Assembly (NCBI GenBank): GCA_039182715.1
Contig: JBCDBY010000107.1
Coordinates: forward strand, 1 to 13,212
Direction of reading: 5' to 3'
Source: JBCDBY01 sp039182715
GTDB taxonomy: Bacteria > Planctomycetota > PLA2
Length of the DNA: 13,212 nt
The notes beneath the pieces are model-generated. The model was not told the DNA's origin and made no database searches. It saw only the letters and a list, made by a program, of their open reading frames with translations. How positions within the stretch are numbered: the stretch's first letter is position 1; each line of letters begins with the position of its first letter. Below are positions 7,262 through 13,189 of this stretch, in pieces. The translations under genes and the position numbers were made by a program.

Positions 7262-8171
7262 TCAAGCGAGCTTCCGGCCCTATCAGGGCGTGCGCCATCC
7301 CGGCCGCGGCGCGATCCGCGCCATCGCGGGGACGACCATTCGTCGCGTCATGCGGCGGACGTGGCTGCGGCTGATGTTCGTTGTCATCGTGCTGCTCAAC
7401 CTGGTGACGACTTCGATCATGAGCTACTTCACGAACCAGGAGATCGCCGGCGGCCAGACGTTCGGGGAGATCCTGGAACAGCGCGGGTTCGGGCCGCTCG
7501 ATCCGTTCGCGATTTCCATGCGCGGCTTCATCGCGCAGATCAACCTCTTCTCGCTCGTCGTGGCCGCGCTCACCGCGGCTCCGCTGATCGCCGAGGACCG
7601 TCGCGCCCGCGCCCTGCCGCTCTACTTCTCGCGCCCGATCACGCACGTCCACTACGTGCTGGGCAAGCTCGCGGCGGCGATCTTCTTTCTCGGCGCCGTC
7701 CTGCTCGTGCCGCCGATCGCGATGTTCCTCTACGAGATCGGGAACTCGCCCGCGGAGATCGAGTTCGGCGACCGGTTGGGCGTCCTCGCGGACGGCCTCA
7801 TCCCGCTCGGCGCGCTCACGCTGGCGCTCGCCTCGATCAGCCTCGGCATCTCGTCGCTCGTGGAGCGCTCGAACATCGCCAGCCTCGCCCTCTTCGGACT
7901 GCTGCTGTTCGCGACCGTGTTCTCGAACGCGACCGTGGAGCTCATCACCGAGGACCCGCGCTGGTACGCACTCGATCCGTTCTACTCGGCGCAGGCGGTC
8001 GCGCATCACCTGCTGCCGGAGATCCCCAAGCTCGACCTGCCGGCGCGCGCGCTCCCGCGGCAGGCGCTCCAGATCCCGCTGTCCGTCGCCTGGTCGAGCC
8101 TCGCGGGATGGACCGCGCTCGGCGTCGGCCTGCTCGTTTGGCGCGTCCGCCGCGTGGAGGTGGTCGAGTGA
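7251..8171 (+). CDS. ABC-2 type transporter permease (first of two)
   Basis: This 306-residue inner-membrane protein has six likely membrane segments, near residues 40-60, 95-115, 136-160, 180-203, 207-225 and 282-298, the usual ABC-2 permease topology. A cytoplasmic N-terminal stretch of about 37 basic residues begins MPVDQASFRPYQG. The segment EDRRARALPLYFSRPI (115-130), just after the second membrane segment, resembles the matching segment of the second permease in this operon and is typical of ABC-2 permeases related to NosY-like proteins. A long non-membrane section (226-275) precedes the last helix. Its ATG lies inside the end of the first ATPase gene, and its stop overlaps the second ATPase start as GTGA. 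Confidence 0.87.
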   Translation: MPVDQASFRPYQGVRHPGRGAIRAIAGTTIRRVMRRTWLRLMFVVIVLLNLVTTSIMSYFTNQEIAGGQTFGEILEQRGFGPLDPFAISMRGFIAQINLFSLVVAALTAAPLIAEDRRARALPLYFSRPITHVHYVLGKLAAAIFFLGAVLLVPPIAMFLYEIGNSPAEIEFGDRLGVLADGLIPLGALTLALASISLGISSLVERSNIASLALFGLLLFATVFSNATVELITEDPRWYALDPFYSAQAVAHHLLPEIPKLDLPARALPRQALQIPLSVAWSSLAGWTALGVGLLVWRVRRVEVVE

Positions 8172-9082
8172 GCATCGCGCGCTTCGACGGCGTGGCCAAG
8201 TGGTACGGCCGCGTGATCGGTCTGGTCGACGTCTCGCTCGAGCTGCCCGCCGGGGTGATCGGCCTGCTCGGTCCGAACGGCGCCGGCAAGTCGACGTTCC
8301 TGAAGCTGCTCACCGGCCAGCTCTTCCCTTCGCAGGGCAAGGTCGAGGTGCTCGGCTGCGATCCGTTCCGGACGCCGTCGATCTACCGAAGGCTCGGCTT
8401 CTGCCCGGAGCAGGACGCGTTCTACGAGTCGATGCGTGGACGCGACTTCGTGCGCTATCTCGGCGCGTACCAGGGGCTGTCGGGCGGCACGCTCACGCGG
8501 GCGGTCGACGCCGCGCTCGAACGCGTCGGGCTGGTGGAGGAGTCGAAGCGGCGCATTCGCACCTATTCGAAGGGCATGCGGCAGCGCATCAAGCTGGCGC
8601 AGGCGATCGTGCACGATCCGGAGCTGCTGGTGCTCGACGAGCCGCTCACCGGCATGGACCCGGTCGGTCGCCGCAAGACGATCGATCTCATGGCGGAGCT
8701 GGGCGCCGAGGGGCGCACCGTGCTCGTCAGCAGCCACGTGCTGCACGAGGTGGAGTCGATGACCCGTGAGGTCGTGCTCATCTACCAGGGCCGCGTGCGC
8801 GCGCACGGCACGGTGAGCGAGATTCGCTCCTACCTCGATCGCTATCCCTATCGCATGCTGGTGCGCTCGCCGCAGGCGCGCGATCTCGCTCGCGCGCTGC
8901 TGGCGCTCGACAGCGTGACCGGCGTCAGCCTGGAGGGGGACCGCATCCATCTCACCACGCTCAAGCCGGACGAGCTCTGCGCCGCGCTGCCGTCGCTCGT
9001 GCTGGACCGGGATTTCGTCATCGAGGAGTTCGACGCCGAGGACGCGAGTCTCGACGCCATTTTCGAGTACCTGGTCGGATGA
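8168..9082 (+). CDS. ABC transporter ATPase (second of two)
   Basis: This protein is 304 residues long, exactly as long as the first ATPase, and its motifs fall at almost the same positions: Walker A GPNGAGKS at 35-42, GFCPE with Glu81, signature YSKGM at 133-137, Walker B LLVLDE at 153-158, GMDP at 162-165, and SSH at 188-190. It is probably a paralogue of the first ATPase, made by duplication. The C-terminal 85 residues differ between the two and may set partner choice. I chose the GTG at 8168 because it begins the conserved ABC domain and overlaps the permease stop by 4 bp. The same frame is open further upstream, but there it only shadows the permease gene. Confidence 0.92.
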   Translation: MSIARFDGVAKWYGRVIGLVDVSLELPAGVIGLLGPNGAGKSTFLKLLTGQLFPSQGKVEVLGCDPFRTPSIYRRLGFCPEQDAFYESMRGRDFVRYLGAYQGLSGGTLTRAVDAALERVGLVEESKRRIRTYSKGMRQRIKLAQAIVHDPELLVLDEPLTGMDPVGRRKTIDLMAELGAEGRTVLVSSHVLHEVESMTREVVLIYQGRVRAHGTVSEIRSYLDRYPYRMLVRSPQARDLARALLALDSVTGVSLEGDRIHLTTLKPDELCAALPSLVLDRDFVIEEFDAEDASLDAIFEYLVG

Positions 9083-9861
9083 CGCAGATTCGTGGATTCC
9101 TCGTGGCGCTGCAGCAGGCGGCGCTGGACGCCCTGCGGGGCCGGCGCGGGCTCGTGCTGCTGCTGATCTCGCTCGTGCCGATGCTGATCGCATTCTTCGC
9201 CGATGGCGACCGTTCGGGGCTTCGCAACTTCGTCTATCACAACCTCGTTCTGAACGTGGCGTTCCAGTTCGTCATCCCGTTCTGCGCGCTGCTGCTCGGC
9301 GCGAGCGTGCTGGGCGACGAGCTCGAGGGGCGCACGATCACCTACCTCTTCACGCGTCCGGTCGATCGTGGCCTGATCTATCTCGGGCGACTGTTCGGCA
9401 CGGGGATCGCGTTCTCCGTGCTGCTCGCCATCACGTTGAGCGCGGCGCTGCACCTGCGTCCCGTCCTCAACGCGCCGCCGTGGCTCGATCCGTTCGGAAC
9501 CGTGAAGCTCGCCGTCGGGGTCTTCTGGGTCTACCTCGCGATCTTTGCGGGCGTCCGCACCATCCTCAAGCGCGCGCTGCTCGTCGGCATGCTCTACATC
9601 CTGGTGCTCGACCTGTTCATCTCGCACATGGTCTACATCGGGCTGGCGCAGTTCTCGATCTGGCACCACGTCGCGGTGATCTACACCGAGGACTTCGAGC
9701 GCACCTATCGCGGGCTGCGCTTCCTGCGGCAGGCGATCCCGGAGGGCGCCGCCGCGTCGGAGAGCGTGCGCTTCCTCGCGGTCGCGTTCGGGCTCGCGGC
9801 GTTCCTCGGCGCCTGGTTCACGCGCACGCGCGAATACCCGGTCGCGGGCGCGGTCGCCTGA
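9079..9861 (+). CDS. ABC-2 type transporter permease (second of two)
   Basis: This 260-residue inner-membrane protein has about six membrane segments, near residues 24-40, 56-78, 102-122, 141-160, 166-186 and 229-246. GDELEGRTITYLFTRPV (79-95) after the second segment corresponds to the like-placed motif in the first permease. It is shorter than that protein because it lacks the basic N-terminal extension and most of the large C-terminal loop. ATGA at 9079-9082 joins it to the second ATPase. Together the four genes could form one heteromeric exporter or two exporters made together; sequence alone does not decide. Confidence 0.87.
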   Translation: MTQIRGFLVALQQAALDALRGRRGLVLLLISLVPMLIAFFADGDRSGLRNFVYHNLVLNVAFQFVIPFCALLLGASVLGDELEGRTITYLFTRPVDRGLIYLGRLFGTGIAFSVLLAITLSAALHLRPVLNAPPWLDPFGTVKLAVGVFWVYLAIFAGVRTILKRALLVGMLYILVLDLFISHMVYIGLAQFSIWHHVAVIYTEDFERTYRGLRFLRQAIPEGAAASESVRFLAVAFGLAAFLGAWFTRTREYPVAGAVA

Positions 9862-9863
9862 GC

Positions 9864-9871
9864 TAAGGTGG
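9864..9871 (+). promoter_or_regulatory. TAAGGTGG before malic enzyme: ribosome site or -10 box
   Basis: TAAGGTGG differs at one base from the ideal Shine-Dalgarno TAAGGAGG and ends four bases before the ATG. Its first six bases (TAAGGT) also fit TANNNT with exactly six bases to the ATG, the spacing seen at other starts in the window. Both readings are possible. The ribosome-site reading would let the enzyme be translated from the ABC operon message. Confidence 0.5.
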
Positions 9872-9875
9872 CTCC

Positions 9876-11564
9876 ATGAACCCCTACGTGCCCCAGCGCG
9901 ATCCCGAGACCGACGAGCTCTACCTGCCCGTCCGCGCGCGGGGGCGCGACGTGCTCCGCAATCCGCTGCTCAACAAGGGCACCGCGTTTCCCGAGGAGGA
10001 GCGCGACACGCTGGGGCTGCGCGGCCTGCTGCCGGCGCTCGGCACGGACATGGACCTGCAGCTCGCGCGCGCGTACGAGGCGTACGGCAACAACGAGAGC
10101 GACCTCGCCAAGCACTTCTTCCTGTCGCGCCTCCAGGAGAGCAATGAAACGCTCTTTTTCCGGCTGCTGCAGGAGCACCTCGAGGAGATGACGCCGATCA
10201 TCTACACGCCTGTGGTCGCCGAGGCGTGCGCCAGCTGGAGCCACGGCTTCCGCCGCACGCGCGGCCTCTACATCACGCCCGGCGACCGGGGGCGCATGGA
10301 GAACGTGCTGCGCAACACGCGCGGGGAGCCGGCGGTGATCGTGGTGACCGACAACGAGCGCATTCTCGGCATCGGCGACCAGGGCGTGGGCGGCATGGGA
10401 ATCCCGATCGGCAAGCTGGCCCTCTACACGCTCGGCGCGGGCATCCACCCGGCCGCCTGCCTGCCGGTCTCGCTCGACTTCGGCACCGACAACGGCGACC
10501 TGCTGCGCGATCCGCTCTACGTCGGATGGCGGCAGCCGCGCGTGCGCGGTGACGAATACTGGTCGCTCGTGGACGAGTTCGTCGACGCGGTGAAGGCGAC
10601 CTACCCGCATGCGCTGCTGCAGTGGGAGGACTTCGCCAAGTCGACGAGCTTCCGCCACCTGACGACCCATCGCGATCGCATCTGCTCGTTCAACGACGAC
10701 ATCCAGGGCACCGCCGCCGTCTCGGTCGCGGGGCTCATGGGCGCCATGCGCTTGACCGGCGGGCGCCTGCGCGACCAGACGATCGTGCTGCTCGGCGCGG
10801 GTTCCGCGGGCGTGGGTATCAGTACGCTGATCGCCGATGCCATGGTGGAGGAGGGCGCGACCGCGGAGGAGGCGCGCCGTCGCATCTACACGCTCGACTC
10901 GAAAGGACTGGTCGTGCAGGGGCGCACCGGGCTCGACGAGCACAAGCGCCAGTTCGCGGTCGAGCCGGAGCGCATTGCGAGCTGGGGCGTGCTGGGCGAC
11001 AACATCGCGCTCGAAGAGGTCGTGCGCCGCGCGAAGCCGACCGTGCTCTTCGGCGTGAGCGGACAGGCGGGTGCGTTCAGCGAGGAGATCGTGCGGCTCA
11101 TGGCGCGCCAGTGCGAGCGGCCGGTGATTCTGCCGCTGTCGAACCCGACCTCGCACGCCGAGGCGCGGCCCGCCGATCTCATCGCGTGGACGGAGGGGCG
11201 CGCCATCGTCGGGACCGGCAGTCCGTTCGACGACGTCATCTACAACGGACGGCGCTTTCGCATCGGACAAGGCAACAACGTGTTCATCTTTCCCGGTGTC
11301 GGGCTGGGCGCGATCGCGGTCAAGGCGAGCCGCGTGACCGACGGCATGTTCCTCGCCGCGGCCCAGGCGCTGGCCGGCTGCCTGCGCGAGGACCATCTCG
11401 CGATGGGCTCGGTCTACCCGGCCATCGAGGAGGTGCGGGCGGTCTCCCGCGTGGTGGCCGAGGCGGTCGCGCAGCGTGCCCGGGACGAGGGCGTGGCGCG
11501 GGGTGAGGCGGATCTGGACGGGATGATGTGGGAGCCCGCCTACGTGCCCTATCGGCCCGTCTGA
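9876..11564 (+). CDS. maeA: NAD-type malic enzyme (malate dehydrogenase, decarboxylating)
   Basis: This 562-residue cytosolic enzyme oxidatively decarboxylates malate to pyruvate and CO2, linking the citric-acid cycle to pyruvate. Length matches the long MaeA class, which has about 560 residues. By alignment to known malic enzymes, the catalytic Tyr is Y110 in IIYTPVV and the catalytic Lys is K180 in GMGIPIGK. The metal ligands are E251, D252 (WEDF) and D275 (FNDDIQGTA). The nucleotide fold shows GAGSAG at 307-312, followed by an acidic strand end at LDSKG (D341), which suits NAD, though NADP use is not excluded. LSNPTS (421-426) is the usual substrate-side loop. It starts 14 bp after the ABC permease and ends 51 bp before infA. 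No acetyltransferase-type C-terminal extension is present. Confidence 0.95.
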   Translation: MNPYVPQRDPETDELYLPVRARGRDVLRNPLLNKGTAFPEEERDTLGLRGLLPALGTDMDLQLARAYEAYGNNESDLAKHFFLSRLQESNETLFFRLLQEHLEEMTPIIYTPVVAEACASWSHGFRRTRGLYITPGDRGRMENVLRNTRGEPAVIVVTDNERILGIGDQGVGGMGIPIGKLALYTLGAGIHPAACLPVSLDFGTDNGDLLRDPLYVGWRQPRVRGDEYWSLVDEFVDAVKATYPHALLQWEDFAKSTSFRHLTTHRDRICSFNDDIQGTAAVSVAGLMGAMRLTGGRLRDQTIVLLGAGSAGVGISTLIADAMVEEGATAEEARRRIYTLDSKGLVVQGRTGLDEHKRQFAVEPERIASWGVLGDNIALEEVVRRAKPTVLFGVSGQAGAFSEEIVRLMARQCERPVILPLSNPTSHAEARPADLIAWTEGRAIVGTGSPFDDVIYNGRRFRIGQGNNVFIFPGVGLGAIAVKASRVTDGMFLAAAQALAGCLREDHLAMGSVYPAIEEVRAVSRVVAEAVAQRARDEGVARGEADLDGMMWEPAYVPYRPV

Positions 11565-11599
11565 TCCGCCCGAAAGCTGCGAATTCGCCCGTTCCGTGT

Positions 11600-11605
11600 T
11601 AGATT
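11600..11605 (+). promoter_or_regulatory. Candidate -10 hexamer TAGATT before infA
   Basis: TAGATT ends 10 nt before the infA ATG. The bases between (TCCGGGCTTC) hold no Shine-Dalgarno sequence, so a message with a leader of about 4 nt is plausible. TGCGAA at 11578-11583 is a weak -35 candidate with a 16-bp spacer. Confidence 0.35.
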
Positions 11606-11615
11606 TCCGGGCTTC

Positions 11616-11864
11616 ATGGCGAAGGAAGAGCCGATTCGCGTTGAGGGCAAGGTCGTCGAGGTCTTGCCCAGCACCCGCTTCCGCTGCGAGATCGAGGGCG
11701 GGCACACCGTGCTGTGCCACGTCTCCGGGCGGATGCGTCGCTACCGGATCCGCATGCTTCCCGGCGACATCGTCACGATCGAGATGTCGCCCTACGACCT
11801 GACCAAGGGTCGGATCGTCTACCGTGGCCCGATGCGTCGGGACCGGGACGATTCATCGCGCTAG
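11616..11864 (+). CDS. infA: Translation initiation factor IF-1
   Basis: IF-1 binds the 30S subunit at the A site during initiation. The 82-residue protein is one S1-like OB fold, recognisable from MAKEE at the start, VEVLPSTRFRCEIEGGH, the basic loop HVSGRMRRYRIRMLPGD and SPYDLTKGRIVYR. Bacterial IF-1 is usually near 72 residues. The extra ten or so (PMRRDRDDSSR) form a charged tail whose last codons and TAG stop lie in a 14-bp tandem repeat. A Cys (CHVSG) stands where E. coli has Ala (AHISG). No ribosome site precedes the ATG. The usual ribosomal-protein neighbours of infA are absent. Confidence 0.95.
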   Translation: MAKEEPIRVEGKVVEVLPSTRFRCEIEGGHTVLCHVSGRMRRYRIRMLPGDIVTIEMSPYDLTKGRIVYRGPMRRDRDDSSR

Positions 11865-11910
11865 GGGACTCGCGCTGGGGTCCTCGCGCTAGGGCTCTCG
11901 CGCCAGGCAA
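11855..11910. repeat. 14-bp tandem array, four copies, across the infA stop
   Basis: Four adjacent imperfect copies of CTCGCGCTAGGGNN start at 11855, 11869, 11883 and 11897. The first contains the infA stop codon, so the gene's 3' end is part of the array. A degraded fifth start (CTCCTCGCACC) follows. The core GCTAGGGG is the same octamer that holds the stop codon of the channel gene at the left end of the window. Confidence 0.75.
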
Positions 11911-11925
11911 CTCCTCGCACCCCCC

Positions 11926-11958
11926 CTCTGAGGGAACTCTGAGGGAACTCTGTGGGAC
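11926..11958. repeat. 11-bp tandem repeat, three copies of CTCTGAGGGAA
   Basis: Two exact copies of CTCTGAGGGAA (11926-11936 and 11937-11947) and a third with two changes (CTCTGTGGGAC) lie between infA and the convergent small gene. The rest of this 173-bp gap holds the 14-bp array and two hairpins. I see no gene in it. Confidence 0.8.
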
Positions 11959-11990
11959 CTCGGCGGCTCTGTGATGAGATGAGAGGGGGC

Positions 11991-12013
11991 ACCGTCGGGG
12001 CCGAGGCGACGGT
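11991..12013. terminator. Hairpin without T tract, downstream of infA
   Basis: ACCGTCG (11991-11997) and CGACGGT (12007-12013) are perfect inverted arms around a 9-base loop. It lies between two convergent genes and could end transcription from either side or stabilise the 3' ends. No T run follows on either strand, so it is not a standard intrinsic terminator. Confidence 0.35.
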
Positions 12014-12023
12014 CGACGAGAAG

Positions 12024-12047
12024 AGCCGCGATCGGAACTACGCGGCT
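12024..12047 (-). terminator. Hairpin with the small gene's stop codon in its loop
   Basis: AGCCGCG (12024-12030) and CGCGGCT (12041-12047) pair perfectly around a 10-base loop that contains the TAG stop of the minus-strand small gene. On that strand the stem is followed by CTTCTCG, which is only weakly T-rich. It may terminate the small gene or protect its message end. Confidence 0.4.
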
Positions 12048-12256
12048 TCGTGTGCGTCCAGCTGACGCCGGCGGCACCACTCGGCGAACGAGATGGGCGG
12101 CTCCTGCCACTCGGAAGCGGCTTCGGGTCCGTACTTCTCGACCAACCATTCCAGCCACTCGATGCGGAGAATGGTTTCCGGCTGGGGTGTCTTCTTCTTG
12201 CGTCGCTTCGGCAGGTCGCCGATGCGGGGACGGGTCTGGATCGTCGGCTTCATCAT
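12038..12256 (-). CDS. Small hypothetical protein
   Basis: I do not recognise this 72-residue product. It starts MMKPTIQTRPRIGDLP, has a basic patch KRRKKK near residues 18-23, then an amphipathic stretch rich in Trp and Glu (ILRIEWLEWLVEKYGPE), and ends with PPISFAEWCRRRQ. It has no membrane segment or signal peptide. The composition looks like a folded helical protein more than a shadow frame. It follows the reductase gene on the same strand after 92 bp and ends in a hairpin. No Shine-Dalgarno or TANNNT lies before the ATG, which weakens the call. Which ATG of the tandem pair is used is unclear. Confidence 0.45.
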   Translation of the reverse strand: MMKPTIQTRPRIGDLPKRRKKKTPQPETILRIEWLEWLVEKYGPEAASEWQEPPISFAEWCRRRQLDAHEAA

Positions 12257-12306
12257 CTCGAACGCTCGCGGGACAGGACAGGCGGGGCGGGGACTCTTTG
12301 CTCCTT

Positions 12307-12337
12307 AGGTACGAGTGAGGTACGGCGAGGAGCCGTA
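12307..12337. promoter_or_regulatory. Direct repeats and palindrome between reductase and small gene
   Basis: AGGTACG occurs twice, 11 bp apart (from 12307 and 12318), one helical turn, and runs into a perfect palindrome, TACGGC-GAGGA-GCCGTA (12321-12337). On the plus strand the palindrome is followed by A6. For minus-strand transcription the T6 comes before the hairpin, so it is not a standard terminator for the reductase. It could be an operator, an RNA hairpin or a processed 3' end. Confidence 0.35.
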
Positions 12338-12348
12338 AAAAATTCGTA

Positions 12349-13050
12349 TCAGGCGAGCGAGCGACCGCCGTCCACCGTCAGGGTGGTGCCGGTCACAAAG
12401 TCGTTCGAGACCGCGAAAAGCACGGTATCAGCGATGTTTTCAGCGCTTCCGATGCGCTGCACGAGGTTCGCTTCGGCCGCCTCCTGCTCGTTTTCCACGA
12501 GCACGGCGCCCGGCGCGACGGCCAGCACGCGGACCTCGGGCGAGAGCGCCCGGGCGAGGCCCATCGTGGCGGCCTCGAGGCCGCCTTTGGCGGCGAAATA
12601 GGCGAGCTGATTCGTGTAGGGGCGTCGAATGCCCCAGTCCGTCAGGTTGACGATGACGCCGCTTCCGTCGCGCTTCATGATGTCGCCCGCCTGCTGGGCG
12701 AGGAAGAAGGGCGCGGTCAGATTGAGCTCGAGCGCCCGGTCCCAGTGGGAGGGCTCGATTTCGGGCAGCGGGCTCGCCTCCCAGACCGATGCGTTGTTGA
12801 CCAGGATGTCGAGGCCGCCGAGCGCCCGGGCCGACTCGGGCACGATCGCGTGGCGGGCGTCGCGGTCCGCCAGATCGGCCTCGATGACGATGCTGCCGGG
12901 GCAGCGGTGCTGCAGCTCCTTCGCCTCGTCGAGCGAGCGGTTGCAGTGGATGGCGACCCGCGCACCCGCCCGCGTCAGGCTCTCGACGATCGCGGCGCCG
13001 ATGCGCCGGGCGCCGCCGGTGACCAGGGCTCGCTTACCGTCGAGTCGCAT
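12349..13050 (-). CDS. Short-chain reductase, pteridine reductase (PTR1/FolM)-like
   Basis: This 233-residue protein is a single-domain classical SDR. It probably reduces a pterin or related substrate with NADPH. The cofactor motif is TGGARRIG (11-18), with Arg where ordinary SDRs have Gly. The strand-2 end IHCNRS (34-39) resembles HYHRS of PTR1, which binds the NADPH phosphate. NNAS is at 85-88. The usual catalytic Ser position holds Asp138 (NLTDWG), followed by Y151-xxx-K155, the Asp-Tyr-Lys set known from PTR1 and FolM. PGAVL (180-184) and a C-terminal VTGTTLTVDGG are standard. The ATG at 13050 gives the normal N-terminus. A FabG-like role is less likely because of the Asp. No other folate gene is nearby. 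Confidence 0.85.
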   Translation of the reverse strand: MRLDGKRALVTGGARRIGAAIVESLTRAGARVAIHCNRSLDEAKELQHRCPGSIVIEADLADRDARHAIVPESARALGGLDILVNNASVWEASPLPEIEPSHWDRALELNLTAPFFLAQQAGDIMKRDGSGVIVNLTDWGIRRPYTNQLAYFAAKGGLEAATMGLARALSPEVRVLAVAPGAVLVENEQEAAEANLVQRIGSAENIADTVLFAVSNDFVTGTTLTVDGGRSLA

Positions 13051-13056
13051 GGATGG

Positions 13057-13062
13057 ATCCTA
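13057..13062 (-). promoter_or_regulatory. Candidate -10 hexamer TAGGAT before the reductase
   Basis: TAGGAT is followed by exactly six bases (CCATCC) and then the ATG, so the message would be leaderless. The AGGA in it could instead be read as a distant Shine-Dalgarno core. The tandem array begins 15 bp further upstream, where a -35 element would lie. Confidence 0.4.
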
Positions 13063-13077
13063 CTACCGTCATCAGGA

Positions 13078-13189
13078 GTATTCAGTCGTCAGTATTCAGT
13101 CGTCAGTATTCAGTCGTCAGTATTCAGTCGTCAGTATTCAGTCGTCAGTATTCAGTCGTCAGTATTCAGTCGTCAGTATTCAGTCGTCA
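13078..13189. repeat. 14-bp tandem array, eight copies of GTATTCAGTCGTCA
   Basis: Eight exact copies of GTATTCAGTCGTCA run head to tail directly upstream of the reductase gene. The array is flanked by inverted 9-mers, GGAGTATTC (13075-13083, overlapping the first unit) and GAATACTCC (13200-13208). The units are AT-richer than the surrounding DNA. No gene is visible in 13051-13212. The window ends 4 bp after the right 9-mer, so any further structure is unseen. Confidence 0.95.

Noticed and set aside
7361..8167. In-frame upstream extension of the second ATPase
   Set aside because: It overlaps the first permease for its whole length and translates to Arg/Ala-rich shadow. The conserved ABC domain starts at the GTG at 8168.
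9705..11720. 671-codon open frame on the minus strand opposite malic enzyme
   Set aside because: It is His/Arg/Ala-rich shadow sequence with no motif, and it crosses the unmistakable malic enzyme and part of infA.
12321..12342. Intrinsic terminator from the palindrome and A/T run
   Set aside because: On the plus strand the stem is followed by A, and on the minus strand the T run comes before the stem. Neither orientation fits a standard terminator.
12050..12601. 183-codon open frame on the plus strand near the small gene
   Set aside because: It runs antisense to both the small gene and the reductase 3' end, has no start signal or domain, and looks like shadow sequence.
13078..13189. CRISPR array
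   Set aside because: The 14-bp units are directly adjacent with no unique spacers, and there are no cas genes.
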